NCBI GenBank assembly: GCA_017560095.1
Contig: JAFYOU010000002.1
Span: 1-64,000 of the forward strand
Reading direction: 5' to 3'
From: Candidatus Gastranaerophilales bacterium
Lineage (GTDB): Bacteria > Cyanobacteriota > Vampirovibrionia > Gastranaerophilales > Gastranaerophilaceae
Length of the DNA stretch: 64,000 nt
Shown here: positions 1 to 8,687 of the stretch, piece by piece
How the letters are laid out: each line of letters opens with the position of its first letter
How positions within the stretch are numbered: the stretch's first letter is position 1
Notes under the pieces: generated by a model
What the model was told of the DNA's origin: nothing
The model's input: the letters and a program-made list of their open reading frames with translations, nothing else
Databases searched by the model: none
Program-made: the position numbers and the translations under genes

Positions 1-1923
1 ACAACATATGCTAAAGATAACGACAGCTGGGATTACACATATACACCCGCAGGAGACGATGCTACTGCTACAACTATAAGCATAGATAATGCTAATTTAA
101 CAGCTTCAGAAGCAAAAGAAATTTTTGATGCTTCTCATGCGGCAGTAAACAACATATCTGATGACTCAACTACTACAGAAGTTGAAGTAAATGGTAAATC
201 TTATACAGTAAGTAAAGTAAATGGAAGCTGGAAAATAGAAGAAAAAGCTCCTGAAAATACCGCAGATGCCCCAAATTTAAAAGATATGTTAAATGATAAA
301 GTCGATTTAGCTAATCTTAAAGAAGGAGAACCAATTACTGTCGAGTTAAATGGACTAAATTGGACTCTTGAAAAACAAGGCGAATCTTATACTTTAACAA
401 ATATCACGACAGTGGAAAACGAAGAAGCAAGTAGCAAAAACACAACAACTACCCAATTTATATACAATCTAGATGGCGCAATAACATCTATGAGCATCAA
501 AAATAGTAGCTCATCTATAGATGCCGAGGAAGATGCTAGTGAAACTATTATTTCAGAAGTAACTATGCAGTACCAAGATGGACAACTATCAGAAACCAAC
601 ACTGTAACATATGATAAAGATAACGATAGTTGGACTTATGAACACATCCTAAAAGGAAACAATGCTACTACTACCAACATGAGCATAGATATTGCTAATT
701 TATCAGCTACAGAAGCAAAAGACATTTTTGATGCTTCTCTTACGGCAGTAAAAGACATATCTGGTGCCTTATCTACTACAGAAATTACTGTAGGTGATAA
801 AACTTACACAATAACCGAAGAAGAAGATGGAAGCTGGAAAATAAAAGAAAAAGCTCTTGAAGCTGTAGATATCAGTGAAAGCGATATAATGATGCTTGAA
901 TCCATGGATATAGATATAAATAATTTGACATTTTCCGAAATAGAAGGCGAATATACTTATACTGATGAAGATGAAATAACTTGGACAGTTAAAAAAGAAG
1001 GTGATAACTGGACAATGTTAAGACAAAGAGAAGCTCTTGAAGTTGCAGATACAAAAACTCTTGAGGCCCTTGGCATAGAAGATACAACAGGATGGACAAA
1101 AGTTGTTTCCAAAGGTGAGACTAGCTATCATTATGAAAAAATCACCTCAGCTTCATCAGATGCAGGACATCATTGTGTCTCTAAATCAATTACACCGGCC
1201 GATGAAGACTATAAATGGAAAGCAATAGAAATAGAAAGCTACAGCAACAATAACTATATTACAGCTAGCACTACAAGAACCTATAATGATTCAAACAATA
1301 TAATCGAAGAAGAATACAAACAATACGACGACAAGGATACTGGGGAACTATTACATGAATACACAAGAACTTATAACGACGATGGCACTAGCATAGAAAA
1401 AGGCGAAAAATATGTCAATGGCATCAAAACAGAATATGCTATAACATATAATAAAGAAGGAAAGATAAAAGGCAAAGCTACCACATTTTATGACGATAAT
1501 GATAATAAAACAGGCACAAACGTAGCACATTACACCCAAGATGGGAAAACAATCATCGAAGAATATGATGAAGCAGATAGCCTAATAAAAATGACTATCT
1601 CGTACATGGACGATGGAGTTCTGGTAACCAAACGCTATGATAAAGACAGGCATCTAATAGACAGTAACGTTCCTCCCTCAACAGAAGCTGAAAACGATTT
1701 TGAAAGCTTGTTTCGTGAATTATGTAGCTGTGATAAACCTGAAGAATTAGCAGCATGGAAACAATCATATTGCAATTCTGGCGCTTATAGCGAGCTAATA
1801 GCTCAAATTGAAGCAGAACTTGGTATGACTATTGACGATTACATTGCAACCAAAATGATAGAATTTATACACGCTAGTACGCCTGGGCAAAATATTCCAT
1901 ATGGTGCAAATCTAAATCGTTAA
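1..1923 (+). CDS. Large repetitive acidic protein, 5' end outside window
   Basis: The frame is open from base 1, so the N-terminus lies outside the window; at least 640 residues are visible. I do not recognise the family. A long repeat is seen: residues beginning YAKDNDSW near base 7 recur as YDKDNDSW near base 610, each running to a GSWKI motif. The repeat is rich in Asp, Glu, Thr and Ser, with no Cys until late. Around bases 1240-1660 come short units of the form xxYNDDGTxIE and HYTQDGKTIIEEY, like YD/MORN-type beta-hairpin repeats. The last 80 or so residues, with a CSCDKPEE motif, look like a separate small helical domain. The composition fits a surface or secreted adhesin-like protein, but no signal peptide can be checked here. 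A strong terminator follows. Being an orphan repetitive protein, its role is unknown. Confidence 0.8.
   Translation, partial: TTYAKDNDSWDYTYTPAGDDATATTISIDNANLTASEAKEIFDASHAAVNNISDDSTTTEVEVNGKSYTVSKVNGSWKIEEKAPENTADAPNLKDMLNDKVDLANLKEGEPITVELNGLNWTLEKQGESYTLTNITTVENEEASSKNTTTTQFIYNLDGAITSMSIKNSSSSIDAEEDASETIISEVTMQYQDGQLSETNTVTYDKDNDSWTYEHILKGNNATTTNMSIDIANLSATEAKDIFDASLTAVKDISGALSTTEITVGDKTYTITEEEDGSWKIKEKALEAVDISESDIMMLESMDIDINNLTFSEIEGEYTYTDEDEITWTVKKEGDNWTMLRQREALEVADTKTLEALGIEDTTGWTKVVSKGETSYHYEKITSASSDAGHHCVSKSITPADEDYKWKAIEIESYSNNNYITASTTRTYNDSNNIIEEEYKQYDDKDTGELLHEYTRTYNDDGTSIEKGEKYVNGIKTEYAITYNKEGKIKGKATTFYDDNDNKTGTNVAHYTQDGKTIIEEYDEADSLIKMTISYMDDGVLVTKRYDKDRHLIDSNVPPSTEAENDFESLFRELCSCDKPEELAAWKQSYCNSGAYSELIAQIEAELGMTIDDYIATKMIEFIHASTPGQNIPYGANLNR
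7..861 (+). repeat. Long in-frame internal repeat, 603-base period
   Basis: Bases 7-264 and 610-861 encode the same roughly 85-residue segment, starting with (A/D)KDNDSW and ending GSWKI(E/K)EKA. The offset is 603 bases (201 codons). The copies differ at many positions but keep length and frame, with one extra codon in the second. The unit may continue upstream of the window. Confidence 0.75.
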
Positions 1924-1940
1924 CAAATAAATTAATATAT

Positions 1941-1975
1941 AAAAACCCCTGAAAACATCTCAGGGGTTTTTATAT
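1941..1975 (+). terminator. Rho-independent terminator
   Basis: Perfect 12-bp stem AAAAACCCCTGA / TCAGGGGTTTTT with a 7-base loop and a T-rich tail, 17 bases after the stop codon of the repetitive gene. Confidence 0.9.
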
Positions 1976-2046
1976 ATTCTTAATTTGACTATAAAAATTC
2001 AGTCTATTAAAATTTAGATGTAGCAATTAAACTAAAGGAATTATAG

Positions 2047-3039
2047 ATGAAAAAGTGCACGGCAGTTGTTGGATGTGGTCTTTGGGGAAGAAACATTGTT
2101 AGAAATTTCTATAATCTTGGAGCACTTCATAGTGTTTGCGATTTAGATAAAGAAAATCTTAAAATGATTCAAGAGTTATATCCCGAGGTTAATACAACAT
2201 CTGATTTTGATAGTTTGTTAAAAAATCCCGAAGTTGTTGCTATGTGCATAGTGACTCCTAGTCACACTCATTTTAATCTTGTTAAAAAAGCAATTTTAGC
2301 AGGCAAACACGTTTATGTTGAAAAACCAATTTCAACATCATCTAATGAAGCTAAAGAATTAAAAGAATTAGCACAGCAAGTTGGCGTAAAGCTTTTAGTT
2401 GGGCATTTATTATTATATCATCCTGCGGTTAACAGACTTAAAATGCTTATTGCAGAAGGTGTTTTAGGTGAAATTAAATATGTTCAATCTGATAGATTAA
2501 ATATCAATTATTTTAAAAATGATAGAAGTGTTATGTGGGATTTAGCTCCACATGATGTATCTATGATAGCTCACGTTACAGGAAAAGCGCCTTTAAAAGT
2601 TATAAGTGCCACAGGTTGCGATAGCGAATTTGAAAATATTTGCGATATTACTCATTTAACAATTGAATTTGAAGATGGAGTAATTGGCCAAGTAAGTGAT
2701 TCTTGGATTCACCCACAAAAAAGAGTAAGCTTGTTGGTTCGAGGAACAAAAGCAACTGCGATTTTAGATGATACCATCCAAGAAGGCAAATTAAAAGTTT
2801 ATGACAATAAAAAGGGTTCTCAAAACGAAATTGAAGTTTTTGATTATCTTGAAATTGAACCATTAAAACTTGAATGCCAACATTTCTTAAATTGCATTAA
2901 AAACGACAAGACTCCTCGTTCAGATGGCGAAAATGGCTATATGATTGTTAAAATTCTTGAACAAGCTGAAGCCATGATGCTTGGCGCAGACAAAGCTGCT
3001 TTAGATAAACATGAATTTAAATTATCTCGCTCAAAATAA
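2047..3039 (+). CDS. Gfo/Idh/MocA-family NAD(P)-dependent oxidoreductase
   Basis: 330 residues, usual length for the family. The N-terminus has the Rossmann motif GCGLWG (residues 9-14) for NAD(P) binding. The hallmark EKPIS is at residues 92-96, after HVYV; its lysine is catalytic or cofactor-contacting in the family. The C-terminal half (HDVSMIAHV and onward) is the substrate-binding alpha/beta domain. Family members oxidise or reduce sugars, inositols or sugar nucleotides; similarity in style to WlbA/WbpB-type UDP-sugar dehydrogenases is only a guess, since no sugar-nucleotide neighbours are present. Start is the ATG 7 bases after AAGGA. The gene stands alone between a terminator and the PBP1A gene, about 46 bases away. 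Confidence 0.85.
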   Translation: MKKCTAVVGCGLWGRNIVRNFYNLGALHSVCDLDKENLKMIQELYPEVNTTSDFDSLLKNPEVVAMCIVTPSHTHFNLVKKAILAGKHVYVEKPISTSSNEAKELKELAQQVGVKLLVGHLLLYHPAVNRLKMLIAEGVLGEIKYVQSDRLNINYFKNDRSVMWDLAPHDVSMIAHVTGKAPLKVISATGCDSEFENICDITHLTIEFEDGVIGQVSDSWIHPQKRVSLLVRGTKATAILDDTIQEGKLKVYDNKKGSQNEIEVFDYLEIEPLKLECQHFLNCIKNDKTPRSDGENGYMIVKILEQAEAMMLGADKAALDKHEFKLSRSK

Positions 3040-3071
3040 GTTAATTATTTGTTGCGAATATAGTTTTTTGC

Positions 3072-3077
3072 TATAAT
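3072..3077 (+). promoter_or_regulatory. Candidate -10 box for a leaderless PBP1A mRNA
   Basis: TATAAT ends 8 bases before the ATG at 3086. There is no AGGAG-like sequence between them, so transcription from this box would start at or very near the ATG. A convincing -35 was not found. Confidence 0.4.
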
Positions 3078-3085
3078 ATATAGCT

Positions 3086-5182
3086 ATGAACAGTGTTAGA
3101 AGAAAAAGAACGGCACGTAGGGGACCCAAAAAAAGAAATATATTTTTATGCTTCTTTTTAATATGCGTAGCAGCATTTTTTGGTGCAATTTCAGCATTTA
3201 ATTTATATTTAGCTTCACTTCGCCCAATATCTAATCTAGAAGATATTAAACCAAATCCCGTAACAACAATTTATTCTGCAGATGGTGAGGTAATCAAAAC
3301 TTTTACTGCGTTTAAATTTGAAAAGGTTTCAATTGATAAAATTCCTGAATATTTAAAACAGGCAATTATTGCAACAGAAGATAAAAACTTCTATCGACAT
3401 AGAGGTTTTGATACTTTGGGTATGGTGCGTTCAACCATTACAAACATTTTATCCGGTTCTGTTAAGCAAGGTGCTTCGACAATTACTCAACAATTGGCAA
3501 GAATTTTATTTTTATCTAATGAAAGAACATTTGATAGAAAAATAAAAGAATTAATCATTGCACATAGAATAGAAAAGACCATTTCTAAAGATGAAATATT
3601 AGAAATGTACTTAAATTCAGTTTATCTTGGTTCTGGTGTTTATGGGGTTTCAAGTGCTGCAAGAACATTTTTTGATAAAGATTTGTCGCAATTAACTTTG
3701 GCTGAACAAGCTCTTATTGCTGGTTTGCCTCAAGCCCCATCAATATATTCTCCTTTTGCTGATAAGAAAAAAGGATTAAAAAGGCGCGACCAAGTATTAA
3801 GAAGAATGGTTAGAAATGGCTATATTACACAGGAGCAAATGGAAGCTGCTCAAAAAGAAGGTTTAAAATTATCAACTAAGCCAAGAATATATTCATATAA
3901 CAAAGCTCCATATTATATCGACTATGTGTTAAATGAATTAAAAAACATTGGTTTTGAAGAGCAGGAAATTTCTCAAGGTGGATTAAAAATATATACTACT
4001 TTGAATTATAAATCACAAAATGCAGCCCAAAATAGCGTAAGTAATGCGCTAACAAAGGCTGGTTTAACTAAACCAACAAATCAAATTGCCTTATTTGCTT
4101 TTTCTCCTACAACTGGAAGAATTTATTCTTATGTAGGTGGAAAAAATTATGAACAAAGTCAATACGATAGGGTTTCAAAAGCCATTAGACCTTCGGGTTC
4201 TTCTTTTAAACCTTTTGTATATGCAACAGCATTGCAACAAGGTGTTAGTATTGATGATATTATCGAAGACACTCCAGTGACAATTCAAGATTGGTCACCC
4301 AAGAACTATGGTAAAAAATATCGTGGAAAAATTACTATTTGGCAAGCTTTAGCAATTTCATCAAATGTTGCAGCTGTTCGTTTAATAAAAAAATCAGGAA
4401 TTGATGCAGTTATTCAAACTGCTAGAGAAATGGGTATCACAACTCCTCTAGCAAACGATATGACAATTGCACTAGGTTCAAATGGCGTTAAACTATACGA
4501 CATGGTAGTTTCATATGGTGCTTTTGCAAATGGTGGCTACAGAGTAAAACCATATTCTGTTGAAAGAGTTGAAAATTCCCGCGGAGTTACAATATATGAA
4601 AGTTCAGGCCCAAAAATTATCAAAGTAATTAATTTTGAAACAGCAGCCGGTATGACATATATGCTTAGAAAAGTAGTTGAAGTAGGCACGGGTAAAGCTG
4701 CAAATTGCGCGCCAAATGTTGCCGGAAAAACAGGTACAACAAATGACTATCGCGACGCTTGGTTTGTGGGATATAGTCCTGACATCGTAACAGGCGTTTG
4801 GGTTGGAAACGATGACAATACAAAGCTTCCAGGAATCACAGGAGGAGCTTTGCCTGCTCGAGTATTCTCTGAATATATGAAAGTTGCTGGCGAAAATTTC
4901 CCAAAAAGTGTATTTGATTATCCTTCAGTTACTGGTGGTTCTTCAACATATTTAAACATCGATGATGTAAATGAAACAGTAGATGAATCAGAAGAACGTG
5001 CTGCCGATAAAAAGGTGCAACAAAAAAATATAGTTGTTCCCGAAATAAATTATCATCAAAACAAAATAGAACAAGTAAAACCCGAGAAACCAACAAAACA
5101 ATTTAGTGCAAATCAAAACGATTTAATTGAATATGATGATGAAAAAATTATGGATTCAGTAGTTCCTCTGCCTGGTATGTAA
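3086..5182 (+). CDS. Class A penicillin-binding protein (PBP1A type)
   Basis: 698 residues. After a basic N-terminal tail there is one membrane anchor (about residues 18-43). The GT51 transglycosylase follows, with the catalytic Glu98 in ATEDKNFYRHRG and the motif QGASTITQQLAR near 128-139. The transpeptidase has SxxK as Ser372-Ser-Phe-Lys375, SSN further on, and KTGT at 548-551. All catalytic residues are intact, so this should polymerise and cross-link peptidoglycan at the outer face of the inner membrane. The C-terminal 80 residues are a charged, low-complexity tail, common in this family. The motif before the active serine is RPSGSSFK rather than the more usual PGS(T/A)FK. It appears to be a single-gene unit with a leaderless-type promoter. 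Confidence 0.95.
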   Translation: MNSVRRKRTARRGPKKRNIFLCFFLICVAAFFGAISAFNLYLASLRPISNLEDIKPNPVTTIYSADGEVIKTFTAFKFEKVSIDKIPEYLKQAIIATEDKNFYRHRGFDTLGMVRSTITNILSGSVKQGASTITQQLARILFLSNERTFDRKIKELIIAHRIEKTISKDEILEMYLNSVYLGSGVYGVSSAARTFFDKDLSQLTLAEQALIAGLPQAPSIYSPFADKKKGLKRRDQVLRRMVRNGYITQEQMEAAQKEGLKLSTKPRIYSYNKAPYYIDYVLNELKNIGFEEQEISQGGLKIYTTLNYKSQNAAQNSVSNALTKAGLTKPTNQIALFAFSPTTGRIYSYVGGKNYEQSQYDRVSKAIRPSGSSFKPFVYATALQQGVSIDDIIEDTPVTIQDWSPKNYGKKYRGKITIWQALAISSNVAAVRLIKKSGIDAVIQTAREMGITTPLANDMTIALGSNGVKLYDMVVSYGAFANGGYRVKPYSVERVENSRGVTIYESSGPKIIKVINFETAAGMTYMLRKVVEVGTGKAANCAPNVAGKTGTTNDYRDAWFVGYSPDIVTGVWVGNDDNTKLPGITGGALPARVFSEYMKVAGENFPKSVFDYPSVTGGSSTYLNIDDVNETVDESEERAADKKVQQKNIVVPEINYHQNKIEQVKPEKPTKQFSANQNDLIEYDDEKIMDSVVPLPGM

Positions 5183-5236
5183 TTTTTTAACATCCGTATA
5201 AAGATTGTATAAGGAAATCCGTTTTTTCTTTTTTTT

Positions 5237-5247
5237 AAGTATATACT
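5237..5247 (+). promoter_or_regulatory. AAGTATATACT palindromic motif, possible promoter/operator
   Basis: AAGTATATACT lies 30 bases before the small HEAT-like gene; it contains TATACT, usable as a -10. The same 11 bases occur in a perfect 18-bp palindrome at 60903-60920, upstream of another small gene, so a shared regulator is possible but unproven. Confidence 0.3.
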
Positions 5248-5277
5248 ATAGATAATCAGAAGAAAAAGAGGAATTTT

Positions 5278-5580
5278 ATGCAAGCTGTTGTAAATTCAAA
5301 TATACTAACTCAAGATACAATCTCAGAAAAATTAGATTATTTATTATCAGATGTTGATAATTCAACCAAAAATGATGTAGAAAACACAATTGTTGCAATG
5401 GGTGCAAAAGTAGTTAATGTTTTAGTTGAAAAATTAAGAACATTAAAAGGCTTACAAAGAGGAATTGTTGCTATGAGTTTAATTAGAATTGGCGAATCTT
5501 CTAGAGCTCCTCTTATGGCATTAGCAACAGAAAGCAATGAACATCAATGGATGGCAGATTACCTGCTATCTGAAATCTAA
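5278..5580 (+). CDS. Small HEAT-repeat-like protein
   Basis: 100 residues, all predicted helical. The segment VENTIVAMGAKVVNVLVEKL followed by RGIVAMSLIRIGESSRAPLM reads as two HEAT/PBS-lyase-type helical hairpins. Such small proteins usually act by protein-protein contact; no enzyme motif is seen. The start ATG follows AGGAATTTT, a reasonable ribosome-binding site. It is flanked by the PBP1A gene (same strand, 95 bases upstream) and a terminator, so it is probably monocistronic. Function unknown. Confidence 0.75.
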   Translation: MQAVVNSNILTQDTISEKLDYLLSDVDNSTKNDVENTIVAMGAKVVNVLVEKLRTLKGLQRGIVAMSLIRIGESSRAPLMALATESNEHQWMADYLLSEI

Positions 5581-5633
5581 CAAAAATATTAGCAAATCAG
5601 ATAACCTTTTATGGTAATGAATACAAATTGAAT

Positions 5634-5675
5634 AAAACGCATAATTTTAACATAAAATTGTGCGTTTTTATTTTT
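5634..5675 (+). terminator. Terminator after the HEAT-like gene
   Basis: AAAACGCA..AATTTTA pairs with TAAAATT..TGCGTTTT around a 3-base loop with one mismatch, followed by TTTTTATTTTT. Confidence 0.85.
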
Positions 5676-5709
5676 ACAACAAATCAACAAAACCATAAAA
5701 GGAGGAAAA

Positions 5710-7728
5710 ATGACAATTAAAAGAAAACTAGTATTAGGTGCTACTACCACATTTTGTGCGTTAGCTTTAACTGTGCCTATGTCTTTTGCAGCTTGCCCTG
5801 TTTCGCCTGATTGCGGATGTGAAAAGACAAGTGCGCCAATTGTAACACCTGATAATGCAAGTTGCTCAAAATGCAAACAAAACCCTTGTTCTTGCAAAGA
5901 AAAGAAAAATTTCTTTACAGATTTATTCTCAAAAGATAATGATTGTGGATGCCAAACAGGCGCTGCAGCCCCTTGCGGATGCGAAGAAAAGAAAAACGAT
6001 TGCGGGTGTGAAAAAAAGCAAGATGATTGCGGATGTACCGGTGGTGCCGCACCTTGCATTGAAACAAAACCACTAAATCAACAAACATATGCATACCCAA
6101 ACTCAATATACTCCAACGCAAATCATGCTCAAGTTGGAGAAAATTATGATACTGCAAGCATAAGCGATGGCGATTCGTTATTAACACCAAAATATAGAAG
6201 TAATGCAAATTGTGCTTGCACAGGAGCAGCCGTTCCAATCAATGTAGGTGTTCCTGTTGAATGCGAATGCCCTACTGGCGGCGCTGCACCAATTGTTAAT
6301 AATAATGATTTACCAAAATACAATTGTGATGCTGCTCCAAACGTATATTCAACACAAACCATGGATATAATTAAAGTAACAAAAGAGCCTTGTTCTTGTT
6401 TTGATTTCGGATACAACACTGGAGCCGCAGCAGACATAGCTTCACAGCAATATCCTGATGTTTACAATAGCTACTGGGCTTCTAATGAAATAAATCGTTT
6501 AACTGAACAATGTATTTTGGAAGGTTACCCAGATGGTATGTTTAAACCAAACAGAAAAGTTTCTCGTGCAGAAATGGCAACAATGATAGTTAAAGGATAC
6601 AACTTAGACGCAACAACAAATTGTGAAGCATTAACATTTAAAGATGTACCAAAAAATCACTGGGCACACGATTATATTTCAAAAGGTGTTGCAGAAGACA
6701 TGATTGCTGGAGTTTCAATCGATAAATTTTATCCAAACAATCATATTACAAGATCTGAAGCTTTAACCATTATGTCAAAAGGCATAAATTGCCCAATGGA
6801 CGACAATAAAGCTGAACAAATTCTATCACAATACAAAGATGGTTCTTCTGTTCCTTGCTGGGCAAAACAGCATGTAGCTAAAGCTATTGAAAATGGTGCA
6901 CTAAAAAATGAAAGAAATCAAGATTTTATTCGTCCAAACGATAAAACAACACGCGCAGAAGCTTCTGCTATGTTACAAGGTATGAGACTTGCAGGCGGTT
7001 ATGATAAATCAACCAAAACTGCAACCAAAGACCTTGGAGGAAAAACATTTGTCGAAAAAGAACAAAAAGTAACAATACCTACTTTAACTTTAACAATGAA
7101 CGATGTAATTAACGCAAAACATGCTAACGTTGGCGAACAATTTAGCGCTACAACATTGAATGACATTACAATTAATGGTCAAACATTCCCTTGTGGCTCT
7201 TTGGTTCGAGGCAAAGTTGTTGAAGTAACAAGACCAAGTAAAGGATGTAAAGGCAATCTCAGATTATCATTTAACCAAATATCAAACAATGGTTGCAAAA
7301 TGGAACTTCCTCAACAAATCATCACAGCGCAAGTTCAACGAAAGAAAGAGATCAATCCAGTGCTAAGACTAGTTCAACTTCCATTCACATGGGCAGGAAC
7401 AATAATTGGTACTGCAGGTAGAACCGTTGGTGGTGCGGCAATTGGACTTTCAAATGCTGCCGAAGCATTGCTTGATCAAACAGGCGTGGGAACATCTGAA
7501 CTTCTTGGAATGCAATTCAAAGCCGCAGGAAGAAGTTATCAAGATGGATTAAAGACAATTGTAAAAGCACCAATTGATTTAACAAGAACTGCCGTCTCAG
7601 GCACTATGGGCTTATTGCAAACAACAGGTGATGAAATTGCATATTTAGTTGATCCATCCGGAAACCCTATCTCTAAAGTTAATCCGAAAGAATGTGTAAC
7701 TATTGCCTTTGGTCACCAAACAAAATAA
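5710..7728 (+). CDS. Secreted SLH-domain protein with Cys-rich N-terminal region
   Basis: 672 residues. A signal peptide (basic MTIKRK, hydrophobic core, cleavage likely after MSFA, residue 25 or so) sends it to the envelope. Residues 28-240 are Cys-rich, with many CGC/CxCG clusters and at least five TG(A/G)A(A/V)(P/D) spacers. Three SLH domains follow, at about 248-299, 311-360 and 375-425, each with an xYxD/FKDV start and a later RAE/RSE motif. The remaining 240 residues include a possible SH3-like stretch (FPCGSLVRGKVVEV) and a hydrophobic Gly/Ala-rich segment (about 555-590). SLH domains bind cell-wall polymers, and cyanobacterial-lineage porins pair SLH with a beta-barrel, but no clear barrel is visible here. 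Start ATG has AAAGGAGG 6 bases upstream. The gene ends inside the first unit of a repeat array. Confidence 0.85.
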   Translation: MTIKRKLVLGATTTFCALALTVPMSFAACPVSPDCGCEKTSAPIVTPDNASCSKCKQNPCSCKEKKNFFTDLFSKDNDCGCQTGAAAPCGCEEKKNDCGCEKKQDDCGCTGGAAPCIETKPLNQQTYAYPNSIYSNANHAQVGENYDTASISDGDSLLTPKYRSNANCACTGAAVPINVGVPVECECPTGGAAPIVNNNDLPKYNCDAAPNVYSTQTMDIIKVTKEPCSCFDFGYNTGAAADIASQQYPDVYNSYWASNEINRLTEQCILEGYPDGMFKPNRKVSRAEMATMIVKGYNLDATTNCEALTFKDVPKNHWAHDYISKGVAEDMIAGVSIDKFYPNNHITRSEALTIMSKGINCPMDDNKAEQILSQYKDGSSVPCWAKQHVAKAIENGALKNERNQDFIRPNDKTTRAEASAMLQGMRLAGGYDKSTKTATKDLGGKTFVEKEQKVTIPTLTLTMNDVINAKHANVGEQFSATTLNDITINGQTFPCGSLVRGKVVEVTRPSKGCKGNLRLSFNQISNNGCKMELPQQIITAQVQRKKEINPVLRLVQLPFTWAGTIIGTAGRTVGGAAIGLSNAAEALLDQTGVGTSELLGMQFKAAGRSYQDGLKTIVKAPIDLTRTAVSGTMGLLQTTGDEIAYLVDPSGNPISKVNPKECVTIAFGHQTK

Positions 7729-8200
7729 AAATAGGTGAAGCCGTGAAGAAAATGCCATTACGTTGAGTAATGGCATTTTTAGGCGCAACTGTTCTAAAGC
7801 GACGTAGAAATCTATTGATTTCTTCAGGAGCAAAATAAAAGTAGGTAAAGCGAAAAACGGTGAGTGTTGAGCTCGCCGTTTGAGCGAGAACTGTTCTAAG
7901 GCGACGTAGGATAATCGAGCGAATTTGCGACAGCGAAAGCGATAGCAAATTTTAAGCGAGATACCCACAGGAGCAAAATAAAAGTAGGTAAAGCGAAAAA
8001 CGGTAAGCAATAAGCTTACCGTTTTGAACAAATAATATTCTAAAGCAAAGAGAGAAATCTTTTTTCCCAGAAACAAATAGATCCAAACAAAATCAAAAAA
8101 ATACCGTTTCTTATGTAATGGTATTTTTAAACACAACCATTCTAAGGCAAAATAGAATAATTAAGTGTTTAAACAACTGCGCCAGCATAAGTAAATAAAA
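7722..8200 (+). repeat. Tandem array of a two-hairpin intergenic repeat, about four degenerate copies
   Basis: Units begin near 7722, 7831, 7974 and 8096. Each has: an AAAATAAAAgTAGGTaAAGC head; a first hairpin whose arms differ between copies but stay complementary (ATGCCATTAC/GTAATGGCAT; AACGGTGAG-type; AACGGTAAGC/GCTTACCGTT); a linker xxCTGTTCTAA(A/G)GCGACGTAG; a second hairpin; and CAGGAGC at the end. Copies 3 and 4 have decayed linkers. The array starts at the stop codon of the SLH gene. Unit lengths (about 105-145) and sequences vary, so this is not CRISPR. Confidence 0.8.
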
Positions 8201-8220
8201 TAAATCAATTTTTCAAACTA

Positions 8221-8255
8221 AAAACAGCAATGCTCGACACATTGCTGTTTTTTAT
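8221..8255. terminator. Bidirectional terminator between the repeat array and the PFL radical-domain gene
   Basis: AAAACAGCAATG (8221-8232) pairs with CATTGCTGTTTT (8240-8251), with runs of T on both strands. It can end transcription from the repeat array (+) and from the radical-domain gene (-). Confidence 0.85.
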
Positions 8256-8279
8256 TACTTTCATTCTAGCTTGCGCTTT

Positions 8280-8516
8280 TTATATGCCAGCGTGGAATGT
8301 TCTTGAAATTACATCATCTTGTTGTTCTTTTGTTAATTTGATGAAATTAACAGCATAACCTGAAACTCTAATTGTTAATTGAGGATATTTCTCAGGATGC
8401 GCTTGAGCATCCAACAATGTTTCTCTATTAAATACATTAACATTTAAGTGGTGACCACCTTTTTCAACGTAGCCATCAAGTAAGTTAATTAAGTTTTCTT
8501 CTTGTTGTGTAGCCAT
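8280..8516 (-). CDS. Detached glycyl-radical domain of pyruvate formate-lyase (GrcA/YfiD-like)
   Basis: 78 residues. It matches the C-terminal end of PFL and of GrcA/Yfi[16 protein letters not shown], then [17 protein letters not shown] with the radical glycine at Gly53, then the [14 protein letters not shown] tail. Unlike E. coli GrcA (about 127 residues) it has no extra N-terminal domain; its start (NLINLLDGY) resumes almost where the upstream PFL body stops. The start at 8516 is chosen because AAAGGA lies about 9 bases before it; the frame stays open upstream to 8651, but that part is translation of the repeat element. It should supply the radical Gly that a PFL activase would oxidise and work in trans with the PFL body. 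No activase gene (pflA) is in the window. Confidence 0.85.
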   Translation of the reverse strand: MATQQEENLINLLDGYVEKGGHHLNVNVFNRETLLDAQAHPEKYPQLTIRVSGYAVNFIKLTKEQQDDVISRTFHAGI

Positions 8517-8549
8517 TTTATTTTTTCCTTTATTTTGCCTACTGTCATG

Positions 8550-8687
8550 GCTCCTGTGGGTATCTCGCTTTAAATTTGCTATCGCTTTGCTGTCGCAAAT
8601 TCGCTCGATTATCCTACGTCGCCGATTAATAGCTTCGCCTAAAAACGTCAAATTTTACAATTTGCCTGTTTTTAACGGCTCCGCCCT
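8550..8687 (-). repeat. Two-hairpin repeat element separating the two halves of pflB
   Basis: Read on the minus strand it starts at the PFL-body stop codon (TAGGGCGGAGCC), has a hairpin of AAAAAC..CAAATT arms, then GGCGACGTAGG, and ends CCCACAGGAGC. Bases 8550-8622 are an inverted, near-identical copy (one indel and about one substitution) of 7901-7974. It is co-directional with the genes it separates. Confidence 0.85.

Noticed and set aside
5589..6437. Several reading frames of 97-156 codons opposite the Cys-rich part of the SLH gene
   Set aside because: They mirror the repetitive TGAAAP/Cys codons of the real gene, have no ribosome-binding site and no family resemblance.
7645..8136. Long minus-strand frames across the repeat array
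   Set aside because: They translate the repeat units themselves (VALEQ and FTYFYFAP recur); no start signal and no known domain.
7722..8200. CRISPR array
   Set aside because: Units differ in length and in sequence, spacers are absent, and no cas genes are near.
8517..8651. N-terminal extension of the radical-domain gene (start at 8651)
   Set aside because: It reads through the repeat element, gives an Arg-rich sequence unlike PFL, and a good ribosome-binding site lies before 8516.
8551..8687. Intron, intein or ribosome bypass joining the two PFL parts
   Set aside because: The downstream gene has its own ATG and AAAGGA; no group I/II intron or intein motifs are seen and no matching bypass landing codons were found.
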